From the IMG/VR virus record IMGVR_UViG_3300036944_000561, positions 62,001 to 126,000 of that record: 64,000 nucleotides of DNA; one strand, written 5' to 3'. Within the stretch, counting starts at the first letter, position 1; each line of letters starts with the position of its first letter. The notes under the pieces are model-generated. The model did not search any database and was not told the DNA's origin. It worked only from the letters and a program-made list of their open reading frames with translations. A program made the position numbers and the translations under genes. Shown here piece by piece: positions 9,622-17,934 of the stretch. This DNA is from a virus.

Positions 9622-12033
9622 ATGGCTTTGCAATTTCCTAATAATCCGAGTCTTGGTCAGACTTATGAGTTTGCACCCTATATTTACCAATGGGATGGCG
9701 AAAAATGGAAAACCATCGGGATCGGGTACAATCCAATTTCTCAGTTATTTGTTGAAGGAGCAGTAGATTTAATTGGAAGTGCTGCTCGGTCTCCATATTT
9801 CAAAAACAAGACAGTTTCTCTTACCACTGGGGGAACTCTGAATGCTTCTTCAGAATTAATCTACGACCCAGATACAGAATTGTGGTACAATTGGAACGGA
9901 ACATTCCCCAAAGTGATATCCGCTGGAAGCACTATTGCTTCTTCAGGTGGTATTGCTTCGGATGCTTGGTTGGCTCAAGGAACGGGGGTTCTAAAGCATT
10001 CGCATTTGGAAGATTCAAAACCAGGAGATGGGTCTGCTCACAACGCTGATGATATAGGACGGGGGTCATCAACAGTTGATAATGACTTGGCATCGCTTGA
10101 ATCAAGAGCTAATAACGCTGATAATAATTTTCTGTTGCTCGGTAATGATATAGGTAGCATAAATAATCAAATATCAATATTACAATCAAAAAACTTACAG
10201 CAAGACGCATTAATCTTATTAGTCGAGTCAAAAAACTCTGAGCAAGATGCTGCCATAAACGCATTAGAAGCAGGGCAAGGCTCAAGCGTTTACGGCTATG
10301 CAACTCTTGCTGACTTAAATGCAGATTTAGCTCCTAGTGATAAGTCTATCGCTTACGTTACAAATGACAGCACTGCAACAAATAACGGCACATATCGTAA
10401 AGTTGGCGCAACTGGAACCGGGTCATGGATTCAAGCATCGTCAGACTTAGCGTCACTCGCGTACAATCTTGCAATAGAAAATGCCGCAGAACTAGACAAC
10501 ATAGGCATTGAGACAATATCTGCTGACGACCTAGCTCATGCTATCACAGATACAAACGGAAAAATGTTGTTAGGTATCAGAGAAAATGGTGATTTAGACA
10601 ATCCGCAAATTAATCGCATTGCTGGTATAGAGTCGGAAACACTTAATATAATCCCTGTGTACGGCCAATCAAATTCAATAGGGGCAATAGATTATTCTCA
10701 GACTTGGCGTATTCCAATGCCTTGGGGGATGTATCCAACTGGTTATGCGGGTGATCTTGACGGTAGTAAGTATATAACAACAGTTAGGACTGGTGTTAAC
10801 ACTTGGACGTTGAATAACAACCTATTGTCTTTTAACGTATTTTCAGGGGCAGCTTACGGGTCTGCTGGTGAGGGCATTTACCACGGGTTAGTTGATTCTG
10901 TGGCACAACGTAACCCATCACATCCCATGTGCATTTTCTCGCATGGTGTTGGTAGCTATACAATTGACCAACTAGACAAACCAACTCAAGCAGAGATATT
11001 GGCTGGTTCAGCCTCTGGGGTGGTGATACCCACAACCAGTGCTGAATACCTAATGAACTCTGCTGGTCGTAATATGTCATACATAAATCAGTATCCGTAT
11101 TCTACATGTGCGACACCTTATTACAAGGGCATGTGGCTGATTGCAAGAGCAAAAAAATTAGCTATTGAATCTTCGTTTAGTGCTGCAAAGGTTACCGCAG
11201 TACCTTGGTTGCAAGGTGAGGCAGACCAATCAAATGCAAACTATGCAGCATCGCTTACATCGCTTTATGACAATTACAATGCTGATGTAAAATTAATCAC
11301 TGGACAGATTGATGACATAGTTATGATGTTTGAAACAATCAACTACGGCTCCGCGTTAGAGATATCAGGTCAATCGGGCTATGACACATGGGTATCTAGT
11401 GGTTACACTGACACCAGTGCATACATTCCAGATCAGTTCAGAGTTAACGCTCAGAAACTAATAGACAAAACCAAGTCTCTATTGCACCACAACGGGAATA
11501 GGAAAACTCCAAGACGAAAAATGTTTGCTGTGGCACCAAGATATTATGAAACGTCTTGGATTCACATGTTTCCACATGCTGCCAGAGCACTTGGTGAACA
11601 ATTTGGCAAGGTTTACGAGCAAACAGTTATCAAGAAAGAATCTTGGTCACCATGCCTAGCTCATAAGGCGTGGTATGACGATAAATATGTGTATGTTGAA
11701 ATTGACGCGCCCGAACTACCAATACAATTTAGAGCACCATCAGACTCTATTTATGGTACTGAGCAGTTAGTCTCTCGTCCGTATGGTATCAGTTATTGGG
11801 ATGGTAGTACCATAGTTTCAATCGACAAAACCAAGGTGAAGATAATCGGTGGCAACGTAGTACGTATTGAAGCTCCAACCATACCAGCGTCAGGGCATGA
11901 AATACGTTATGTTGTTGATGCTTATTTTGGTTCAATATGTGATAGCGCCACGACTACTGCTAAGTTTACTCGTAGAAATGGACTATCAAATCAAATGTTT
12001 AACTATTGCCTACCGTTCCAATTTGTACTGTGA
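9622..12033 (+). CDS. Tail fibre with SGNH/sialate O-acetylesterase-like domain
   Basis: The start MALQFPNNPSLGQTY is chosen because AAGGAG lies eight bases upstream. The 803-residue product begins with a short attachment domain (a Y-x-W-D-G-x-K-W motif) and one fibre-stem module like those in the S74 fibre. It then carries the same junction segment KHSHLEDSKPGDGSAHNAD. Residues ~340-660 look like an SGNH hydrolase of the sialate O-acetylesterase type: VYGQSNS at about 345 holds the nucleophile and WLQGEAD at about 527 is the second block. Such fibres deacetylate surface polysaccharide during adsorption (family knowledge). The next gene starts 13 bases downstream. The N-terminus and C-terminus appear to be of different origin. 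Confidence 0.8.
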   Translation: MALQFPNNPSLGQTYEFAPYIYQWDGEKWKTIGIGYNPISQLFVEGAVDLIGSAARSPYFKNKTVSLTTGGTLNASSELIYDPDTELWYNWNGTFPKVISAGSTIASSGGIASDAWLAQGTGVLKHSHLEDSKPGDGSAHNADDIGRGSSTVDNDLASLESRANNADNNFLLLGNDIGSINNQISILQSKNLQQDALILLVESKNSEQDAAINALEAGQGSSVYGYATLADLNADLAPSDKSIAYVTNDSTATNNGTYRKVGATGTGSWIQASSDLASLAYNLAIENAAELDNIGIETISADDLAHAITDTNGKMLLGIRENGDLDNPQINRIAGIESETLNIIPVYGQSNSIGAIDYSQTWRIPMPWGMYPTGYAGDLDGSKYITTVRTGVNTWTLNNNLLSFNVFSGAAYGSAGEGIYHGLVDSVAQRNPSHPMCIFSHGVGSYTIDQLDKPTQAEILAGSASGVVIPTTSAEYLMNSAGRNMSYINQYPYSTCATPYYKGMWLIARAKKLAIESSFSAAKVTAVPWLQGEADQSNANYAASLTSLYDNYNADVKLITGQIDDIVMMFETINYGSALEISGQSGYDTWVSSGYTDTSAYIPDQFRVNAQKLIDKTKSLLHHNGNRKTPRRKMFAVAPRYYETSWIHMFPHAARALGEQFGKVYEQTVIKKESWSPCLAHKAWYDDKYVYVEIDAPELPIQFRAPSDSIYGTEQLVSRPYGISYWDGSTIVSIDKTKVKIIGGNVVRIEAPTIPASGHEIRYVVDAYFGSICDSATTTAKFTRRNGLSNQMFNYCLPFQFVL

Positions 12034-12045
12034 TGAGGATTAATA

Positions 12046-12915
12046 ATGGCTATCATAAATAAAGTTAATGCATTAATGCAGATTGGGTCTGCAAAAACAA
12101 TCCCTGTTATAGAGCAGACGCTTCGTGTCCCTCATGTATGGACAGGATTACAAGCATGGTTTGATGCATCATATGGGTTTACAAACGATCAGTTCAGTGG
12201 GTCGTACTCAAATCCACAGTATCGAAATAATTGGTATTCACTACTAGCAGATTCGGCTGGCAGGGAATTTCAAAAAGATTATGTCGGAAATGTCTATAAC
12301 GGGTTGCTTCGTGTGAATCTTAACGGTTCAAACTCCGGGTTCCCAACTCCTACTGAAACAATAAACGGACTGACAGCAATGACTGCTCCAAGTCGCGGGA
12401 CTGTCCACTATTTAAGCGGTGAGTCGTATTCAGATTCCACTGATAAGACAAGACAGAATACCAGAGCATACACCATATTTTTAGTGTTTAAAGTTCCTTC
12501 TGGTGCCGTTGGTGGTATTATCAGTCAGGCAGATTCACTAATAGCTACTAATGACGCCGCTGGCTTCCGAGTGGGTCTGTCAACGTCAGGTAATGAAGTG
12601 ATAGTTCAACATAACTCAGGGAACAGGTTATCTATTTCGCGTGATGTTAGGGATGACACACCAGTCATCATGTCTATCAGGTGCTCAGAATCACAAGCCA
12701 TAAACTGTATGTTATGGCATGGAGGCTCTTTAACTACTCACTCTCAGCAATTTTATGACCAAGGGTTTAATGCTGCATCAAGTCTTGTGATTGGGAATTG
12801 CCATGATGTAGGTACAGGCGCAAAATCATGGTCTATATTCGGCAAATATAATAAAGACATTGGTGAGGTAAATACCAACTATATTATAAGCATGTTGATG
12901 CAAAGATTTAGCTAA
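12046..12915 (+). CDS. LamG/concanavalin-like tail protein
   Basis: A 289-residue protein starting after GAGGATTAATA. The pattern of a laminin-G or concanavalin jelly roll can be read: GLQAWFDASYG near the start, YTIFLVFKVP, FRVGLSTSGNEV, then a C-terminal VIGNCHD and IGEVNTNYI. Such domains bind glycans. It follows the esterase fibre by 13 bases, so it may be a second fibre subunit or a chaperone for it. The family call rests on pattern only. Confidence 0.55.
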   Translation: MAIINKVNALMQIGSAKTIPVIEQTLRVPHVWTGLQAWFDASYGFTNDQFSGSYSNPQYRNNWYSLLADSAGREFQKDYVGNVYNGLLRVNLNGSNSGFPTPTETINGLTAMTAPSRGTVHYLSGESYSDSTDKTRQNTRAYTIFLVFKVPSGAVGGIISQADSLIATNDAAGFRVGLSTSGNEVIVQHNSGNRLSISRDVRDDTPVIMSIRCSESQAINCMLWHGGSLTTHSQQFYDQGFNAASSLVIGNCHDVGTGAKSWSIFGKYNKDIGEVNTNYIISMLMQRFS

Positions 12916-12982
12916 TCCCCATATCTCAACCAGCTTACATGCTTCGGTAACGTAATGCTGGAAATCCATGTTACTAATGTCT

Positions 12983-13009
12983 AACCATCGTAGAGTATTT
13001 TCGATGGTT
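12983..13009 (+). terminator. Hairpin terminator after LamG-like gene
   Basis: AACCATCG pairs with CGATGGTT around an 11-base loop, followed by TATTTT. It is the first of two hairpins behind the fibre operon. Confidence 0.5.
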
Positions 13010-13021
13010 ATTTTAACCCCT

Positions 13022-13053
13022 ACAAAGACGGTACTCATCATGCCGTCTTTTTT
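13022..13053 (+). terminator. Fibre-operon terminator, shared with 53437-53467
   Basis: AAAGACGG and CCGTCTTT form an eight-pair stem followed by T residues. The 31-base block is repeated with one mismatch after the tailspike-type fibre gene at 53.4 kb, so the two fibre loci share their end. Confidence 0.8.
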
Positions 13054-13077
13054 ATTATCCCGTCTCTCGATGAGTCG

Positions 13078-13103
13078 ATTGAAGCCTAGATCTAGGCTTC
13101 AAT
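13078..13103. repeat. 26-bp perfect palindrome
   Basis: ATTGAAGCCTAGA is followed directly by its reverse complement, with AGATCT at the centre and no spacer. It lies between the shared terminator and copy B of the 83-bp repeat. No second copy was noticed. It lacks a T-run on either side, so a terminator role is doubtful. Confidence 0.7.
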
Positions 13104-13105
13104 TA

Positions 13106-13188
13106 CACATCGTCTGGTATTATCTTTCATTAAATATCCTCAAAGATAACAATTTTATCTTTGAGGGTATTTTATTATGCGTCAGACA
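13106..13188 (+). repeat. 83-bp inverted repeat, copy B
   Basis: This is the plus-strand match to minus-strand 3977-3895. It includes a late box (ATTAAATA, 13129-13136), a 12-pair hairpin with GAGG in the right arm, and ATGCGTCAGACA. It ends seven bases before the stop codon of the convergent gene at 13195. Confidence 0.9.
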
Positions 13189-13215
13189 ACCCATTTAATT
13201 CGACATCATAGTTAA
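13177..13215 (+). pseudogene. Truncated start of a DUF4815 gene
   Basis: After a complete promoter, leader and ribosome-binding site, the frame reads MRQT as in the gene at 3906, then diverges and stops after 12 codons. The break lies next to the stop codon of the minus-strand gene at 13195. This is a leftover 5' end from an inversion or duplication, not a functional gene. Confidence 0.7.
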
Positions 13216-13824
13216 GATTGAATTCAAACCTGACTTGGCTTTGCTTCTTCTCATACGAAACTCTAATTGTTCTTTGAGAGCCGCATCAATCAACTGATTT
13301 GAATATTCAACTTTATCTTGATATTCTTCAGGAACGATTTCAGAATCAATATTCCGCAACAATACCCGAAGTGCTTCTCTGTTGAATTTAATTTCATATT
13401 CCCGATTGTAACGGAAAGTTTCATACTTGCGAACTTCTTTATCAGAACGATCCGTCAAAACTGCAAACCATTCGACTCTGTCGTCTTCTAAGAAAAATTC
13501 ATAATCAACACCAGCTGAAGTGTGTTTGAGTTCTGGCATAATTGGACGAGTAAACCAATTCACCTTATCGACTGCCTCTACAAATAGCTCAACCCAACTC
13601 ATATGCTTCGAATTAAACAACGCCAACGCTTCTATGTATTTGTGACCGTCCCTCTCAAATTCCTTCTGAGTCCCTTCGATAAATTGAATTGACCTATTCT
13701 TCAGATCATTTCCTACAGTATATCGACGACCAACAGAAATCACATCATAAATGGTTTCGCTGTTCAGCATAGCATCAACGGGATCTTGTATTTTGGATAC
13801 CAATATCAATTCTTTAAAGTTCAT
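13195..13824 (-). CDS. Hypothetical protein
   Basis: A 209-residue soluble, charged protein that I do not recognise. It has no signal peptide or membrane segment and a basic C-terminus (RMRRSKAKSG). Start ATG follows GGTAATCATC. The stop codon sits at the junction with the duplicated DUF4815 leader. It is followed, in minus-strand order, by the fibre region and preceded by an interrupted Rossmann-fold gene. Confidence 0.6.
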   Translation of the reverse strand: MNFKELILVSKIQDPVDAMLNSETIYDVISVGRRYTVGNDLKNRSIQFIEGTQKEFERDGHKYIEALALFNSKHMSWVELFVEAVDKVNWFTRPIMPELKHTSAGVDYEFFLEDDRVEWFAVLTDRSDKEVRKYETFRYNREYEIKFNREALRVLLRNIDSEIVPEEYQDKVEYSNQLIDAALKEQLEFRMRRSKAKSGLNSILTMMSN

Positions 13825-13838
13825 GATGATTACCGTTT

Positions 13839-14405
13839 CTAATTTCCAATAGTCAATTCAAATTTTTCTTTGAGGCTTTGCTTCAATATCCCATATCCCA
13901 ACATGGTAAAGATATTGAAACAAGGGATTCCGCAATTACACCCGATCTGATATGCCCTGTTTGTTCAACCTTCAACTTGTCCAATTTTATTTGCAATGGG
14001 TGGAGCACACGCTATAACAAAATCAACAGGAGAATTCAAATCCTCGTCAAGAATTTCATAAACATTTCTCGTATGAAATTCTTGTTCACGGCGTGAGAGT
14101 TTGTTCCATGTTGGATGAACTTGGGACGCAATATATCGAGCTTCACTATAGTTGTCGAGTTCCCAAACATTTACAAATTTCAGTCGATTGTGTTGAGTGT
14201 ATTCTATGAAGCCTGGAAAGGGAACCATTGTTTTGAAATTCCCTCGTATCCCACACAATGAGCCTTCCTGAAAATTCTTATCAGAACCATCTGCTCCCCC
14301 GGAAATCCCATCAACTCCGAGATTGGACAATGCAACAGCAGTATTGAGAATCAACCTTTTATGAAAAGTCTTGATCTTTCTACTTCCAATCCCGGAATAT
14401 TTCAT
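13839..14405 (-). pseudogene. DprA/SLOG-like Rossmann protein interrupted by an in-frame TGA
   Basis: The start MKYSGIGSRKI and the motif GISGGADGSDKNFQEG mark the SLOG/DprA-like Rossmann family, which binds nucleotides or nucleic acid. Translation ends at a TGA (13965-13967) after KIGQVEG. The same frame continues with TNRAYQIGCNCGIPCFNIF and stops with TAG at 13839. The part after the TGA looks like the expected end of the family (G-T-x-x-A-Y, then GIPxFN). So either the gene carries a nonsense mutation, or it makes a 146-residue truncated protein, or the TGA is read through. Elsewhere TGA is used as a normal stop. Confidence 0.6.
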
Positions 14406-14453
14406 CAATCAAATACCCAATCTAATTCTGAAGAAATTTGTTTCAGAATTTCA

Positions 14454-14501
14454 TTATGCGACATCGATCATTGTTCCGTCAAAGTCGACTGCTATAATCA
14501 T
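14454..14501 (-). pseudogene. Fragment of a HAD-family phosphatase start
   Basis: The ATG overlaps the stop of the upstream gene (TAATG) and has AAGGAACC upstream. It encodes MIIAVDFDGTMIDVA and then stops. IAVDFDGT is the nucleophile loop that opens small phage HAD phosphatases, but nothing of the rest of such a protein is visible before the next gene. It is probably a deletion remnant, or a tiny coupled peptide. An 18-codon frame (start near 14467) fills the space to the next gene. Confidence 0.4.
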
Positions 14502-14929
14502 TACAATGGTTCCTTCATTTGTTCGATGATAGCGGCATACTGTGCAAAAAATGTTGTAATCGGCTCAAGAGATTCTTCACAGCTGGCAGCATAAATTTTC
14601 GGCATCAACTTGTTAGTCTTGTACAAATTCATCCTACGCAAATATTCTTGCTTGATCATTTGAAGATTTGGTCGATATTCAACATACCCGGTTGTGAACA
14701 CAATGTGCTTTGCAATGTTTCTATAATCTTTGAACCCGACATTTGGAGTTACTTTCATACACACCAAAGAAATAATGGTGGCATTGTGCGCGAATTCTAC
14801 AACATTGTACCCATCTACTTGAACATCATAACGGGAATCAGTGAAATCCAAGCTATCATCCGGTTCAGATGCCCGTGCTGGGATACAGAATAACAAACTC
14901 AACATAAATCCAATAATCAAATTTTTCAT
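14501..14929 (-). CDS. Exported hypothetical protein
   Basis: The start MKNLIIGFMLSLLFC is chosen for its GGAGAG ribosome-binding site. The first ~20 residues form a Sec signal peptide with a likely cut after ARA. The mature ~120 residues contain a Cys pair and no recognised domain. It would act in the periplasm or envelope, perhaps in lysis control or superinfection exclusion, but nothing in the sequence decides this. Confidence 0.6.
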   Translation of the reverse strand: MKNLIIGFMLSLLFCIPARASEPDDSLDFTDSRYDVQVDGYNVVEFAHNATIISLVCMKVTPNVGFKDYRNIAKHIVFTTGYVEYRPNLQMIKQEYLRRMNLYKTNKLMPKIYAASCEESLEPITTFFAQYAAIIEQMKEPL

Positions 14930-14978
14930 TTCACTCTCCAACAAATATTCTATAACAATATCATATCGCATATTGTAA

Positions 14979-15389
14979 TCATTCAAAACTGTTTTCAACT
15001 TCAATTATGTCATATGACCTATCGATGGTCTCGATAACAATATCTACGGGATATGTTCCCCCAGATAATCTTCTAAAAATATTGGCGATTTGTGTCTTTA
15101 AAGCCGTTTTATCAACTTTCTCGGGACTCAAAGAAGGAACTTTCCTTTTAAACGAAATTCTAACAAAAATCGGCGTCGTGCAATTTCCTAAGAAGATTTT
15201 GTGAGTAGCATTATCTGATTGTTTATTATCGAAAAATTCAATATCACATTGAATTAAACGGGGTAATTCTGTTGGAAACATATTTTTTCGTAGATGAACT
15301 TCCGGGTTCGTATCCTCGCTCATATTTTCATATGGAACGAAAAATCTAAGGGATAAAGTATGATAATTGTTGAATGAAATAGTTTGCAT
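14979..15389 (-). CDS. Hypothetical protein
   Basis: Start MQTISFNNYHTLSLRF is placed at 15389, eight bases after GAGAGGG and just beyond the helicase stop codon. The 136-residue product is soluble with no motif I recognise. Its position behind the helicase suggests co-transcription, possibly a DNA-metabolism accessory. Confidence 0.55.
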   Translation of the reverse strand: MQTISFNNYHTLSLRFFVPYENMSEDTNPEVHLRKNMFPTELPRLIQCDIEFFDNKQSDNATHKIFLGNCTTPIFVRISFKRKVPSLSPEKVDKTALKTQIANIFRRLSGGTYPVDIVIETIDRSYDIIEVENSFE

Positions 15390-15391
15390 TT

Positions 15392-17098
15392 CTAGTACCC
15401 TCTCACCGCATCTAAAAACCAAGCCGGAATATATTCTTCACCTTGTGACAATACCCGGTCAAATGATTCATCTAGGATATATGTCACACCAAAATCATCA
15501 GTCCCTCTCGTAACTCTTCCCGCACTTTGAACCACTCTCAAAACGGTGTCACGAATATACTGTCCTGGTAATTTATCACAGATATACTTCACCGCTGGAT
15601 CCCCTAGGAACCCAAACGGAACCTTTGCAACCACCTGCCAAACACCCAACCGACCTTTGAGGTCATACCCTTCTTCCATAGAAGGAGACAAACAAATCAC
15701 GCCTCCAGAATCTTTGCTCATTTCAAGAGATTTCATAGTCTGTGCTCTTTCACGTCCAACAAACATTCTACTCCGATGCTTAGACCTTGCCATCAATGCT
15801 TCGGCGAGTTTATAACTGGCCGTGTGAATTAGACCATTATCACCTTTATGTTCATCGGCCAATTCATCAATCGCTCTAACCATTTTCATGAGCCGATTTT
15901 CATCCGGGAATCCACCGCTCATTTTCACAACAGGGAGATAATTCACAATTCGTCTTTCAACATCAATCGGGTGTTTCATACTGATTTTGACATAGTCATC
16001 TTTTTCAATACCTATCTGTTTTGCATAAGCATCTAGGCCACAAATGGTAGCAGACATGTGAACGAAATAGTCTGCTTTTCTGAATGCCCCGTATTCTGAA
16101 ACATCAGCAACATTCACAGGTTGAAGAACAATTTCGGAATGTTCTGTTTCCAATTTCTGCACAATGAAATCTCTAACTCCGCAATCGGTCAAGATTTCAC
16201 ACACATCAGACAACCCCTGCATGTTGGTGATAATGCGCCAGCAAGTTTCAATAAATCTCTCTGGAATAGAATTAGTTTTCAATCTATCATTGATTTGATT
16301 AAGGAAAGCCTCAACATATTCATTGAGTTCTAACACTTTACCGATGAGTTCTTCCGGGAATGAAATCAGTTTACCAATTTTTCCTTTTAGGAAAACATAT
16401 AGATGTTTTGAAATTTCGTCCAATAGTGTATACGCCGGGTGAATACCCCCGGTTAACAGATTCAATGGTTGAAGATTTTCTGTAATGAAAGACAATGAGG
16501 TGTGATCTTTCAGGGTATCGGGAAACTTATGACATTCATCAATAATCACCAAATCGGCCTGGTTTTCTGGAGCCATACAAAGCATCGGGCACATTTCAAC
16601 GAACATTGCTGAATTGGTACACCGCCAATCACTAGCGTCAGTCCAGGTAATGCGACGTTTCACGTATGGACACATTTTACCGGGCGAACATTCTTTTTGA
16701 GAAATTGCTTTCTTACAACCCATTGTTGAAAAATGTTCGTGACCAATAGGACATTGATAATTTGTCTTTCCCTTCAAATCATACGTGTTGGTCTCACGCT
16801 CATATTGTGCTTGTAGTCCCTTGGTGGTCGTTGTCACTGTAGTGCGGAATCTCAGCCCGTTTAAGAGGCGAACGATGCTTCGGTGTACGGTAGCAGCAAT
16901 GACAGTCTTACCAACGCCTGTCGGGGCTTCTAGGATCACGTGATGAACCCGTTTGTTCATCAAAGCATCAACCACTCCGATGATGGCTTCTTTCTGACCT
17001 TTGAAGAAGTTTTCATATGGAAAACAATCAACAACGGCTTTTTCAATATCTTCGGTAGAAAATATCCCATTAAAATTCGCTAATATTTCGTCTGGCAT
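15392..17098 (-). CDS. DinG/XPD-type superfamily 2 DNA helicase
   Basis: Start MPDEILANF is preferred over an upstream ATG because AGAGGGAAATCAA precedes it. The 568-residue protein has Walker A APTGVGKT (residues 58-65) and a DECH box (IIDECHKF, near 188). Between them are several Cys residues (YQCP, MGCKK, KECSPGKMCPY) as in the iron-sulphur domain of DinG, XPD and Rad3 helicases. C-terminal motifs include SATICG and QSAGRVTRG. Such enzymes unwind 5'-to-3' and can clear R-loops or help recombination-dependent replication. T4 itself uses unrelated Dda and UvsW, so this is an added helicase. Confidence 0.8.
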   Translation of the reverse strand: MPDEILANFNGIFSTEDIEKAVVDCFPYENFFKGQKEAIIGVVDALMNKRVHHVILEAPTGVGKTVIAATVHRSIVRLLNGLRFRTTVTTTTKGLQAQYERETNTYDLKGKTNYQCPIGHEHFSTMGCKKAISQKECSPGKMCPYVKRRITWTDASDWRCTNSAMFVEMCPMLCMAPENQADLVIIDECHKFPDTLKDHTSLSFITENLQPLNLLTGGIHPAYTLLDEISKHLYVFLKGKIGKLISFPEELIGKVLELNEYVEAFLNQINDRLKTNSIPERFIETCWRIITNMQGLSDVCEILTDCGVRDFIVQKLETEHSEIVLQPVNVADVSEYGAFRKADYFVHMSATICGLDAYAKQIGIEKDDYVKISMKHPIDVERRIVNYLPVVKMSGGFPDENRLMKMVRAIDELADEHKGDNGLIHTASYKLAEALMARSKHRSRMFVGRERAQTMKSLEMSKDSGGVICLSPSMEEGYDLKGRLGVWQVVAKVPFGFLGDPAVKYICDKLPGQYIRDTVLRVVQSAGRVTRGTDDFGVTYILDESFDRVLSQGEEYIPAWFLDAVRGY

Positions 17099-17135
17099 TT
17101 GATTTCCCTCTATTTCTTTTGCCATTTTACCCGCT

Positions 17136-17143
17136 ATTAAATA
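17136..17143 (+). promoter_or_regulatory. Late-type promoter box ATTAAATA
   Basis: The plus-strand box lies 28 bases before the ATG of the next plus-strand gene, in the divergent gap behind the helicase start. Confidence 0.45.
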
Positions 17144-17170
17144 TAGAAAATAGGTATGAGGAGAGTTGTG

Positions 17171-17434
17171 ATGAAATTAACATTCAAAACTCTGAACAAT
17201 GGGTTCATTGTCCTCGTACACCCATATTATCTGAAAAGTCCATATTTCGAATTAACTTGGTATGATGTTGGAAGATTAACGCAAAATGTAAACCCTAATG
17301 CTTCCATACCAAAAAGATTATTGTTCAAATTATTTTCTTTGGATAAAGAAGAGACCGTTAGAACATTGATGGAAATTGGAGACTTTTTAGCCGGACGAGA
17401 GTCCCTCAAATTAATTACCGGGAGCAAGCAATGA
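17171..17434 (+). CDS. Hypothetical small protein
   Basis: An 87-residue protein starting MKLTFKTLNNG after GAGGAGAGTTGTG. It has no recognised domain. Its stop overlaps the start of the next gene by four bases, so the two are translationally coupled. Confidence 0.6.
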   Translation: MKLTFKTLNNGFIVLVHPYYLKSPYFELTWYDVGRLTQNVNPNASIPKRLLFKLFSLDKEETVRTLMEIGDFLAGRESLKLITGSKQ

Positions 17435-17934
17435 GTATTCTAGGAAAAGCGCAGCTGTTGTTCAGCCTACAGACTCTTAATGATCTCTTAACTGCTCGCA
17501 ATGGTATATTGATGCCCCCAGGCGGGAACCTTGGTATTCCAAGAACACAAATGCCCCAGATTTCTGATTGGAAAAGATTTGAAAATACTTTGAAGGAATA
17601 TGGAATCAGTATCAAGAAGGTTAGACGTCGCATCGGTGATTTGAAAATCATCCAAGGAGAAGTCAACAAAGATAAAGTTTTCAAATTGATGTTGAAATAT
17701 CGAGAAGCCAATCAAAGAACCAGGGGTGGAATCAACATTCCTGGATTTCCTCCAGTGATTTCAAACGATGGTTATATTCTAGATGGGAATCATAGGCAAA
17801 TTGCAATGTACAATGTCAATCGGCATGCATATCAGGATTATACTATGATAGACATGCCGATCAAAGAACTTTACAGTTTCATTCGTGAAAACAATAGCGC
17901 ATTCATGTTTTCAGTCAAATACAAATCACTTTGA
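17431..17934 (+). CDS. ParB/sulfiredoxin-like fold protein
   Basis: A 167-residue protein. The central LKIIQGEVNKDKV and the later PVISNDGYILDGNHRQIA match the ParB N-terminal (ParB/Srx) fold, where the D-G-x-H-R block contacts nucleotide. Phage members are often called ParB-like nuclease or kinase proteins; the substrate is unknown. It ends nine bases into the convergent MazG-like gene. It and its small partner form a two-gene plus-strand island with a late-type promoter, surrounded by minus-strand replication genes. Confidence 0.6.
   Translation: MSILGKAQLLFSLQTLNDLLTARNGILMPPGGNLGIPRTQMPQISDWKRFENTLKEYGISIKKVRRRIGDLKIIQGEVNKDKVFKLMLKYREANQRTRGGINIPGFPPVISNDGYILDGNHRQIAMYNVNRHAYQDYTMIDMPIKELYSFIRENNSAFMFSVKYKSL

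Noticed and set aside
13078-13103. Palindrome as a proven DNA-invertase site
   Set aside because: Only one copy was seen and no invertase gene is in the window; reported only as an observation.
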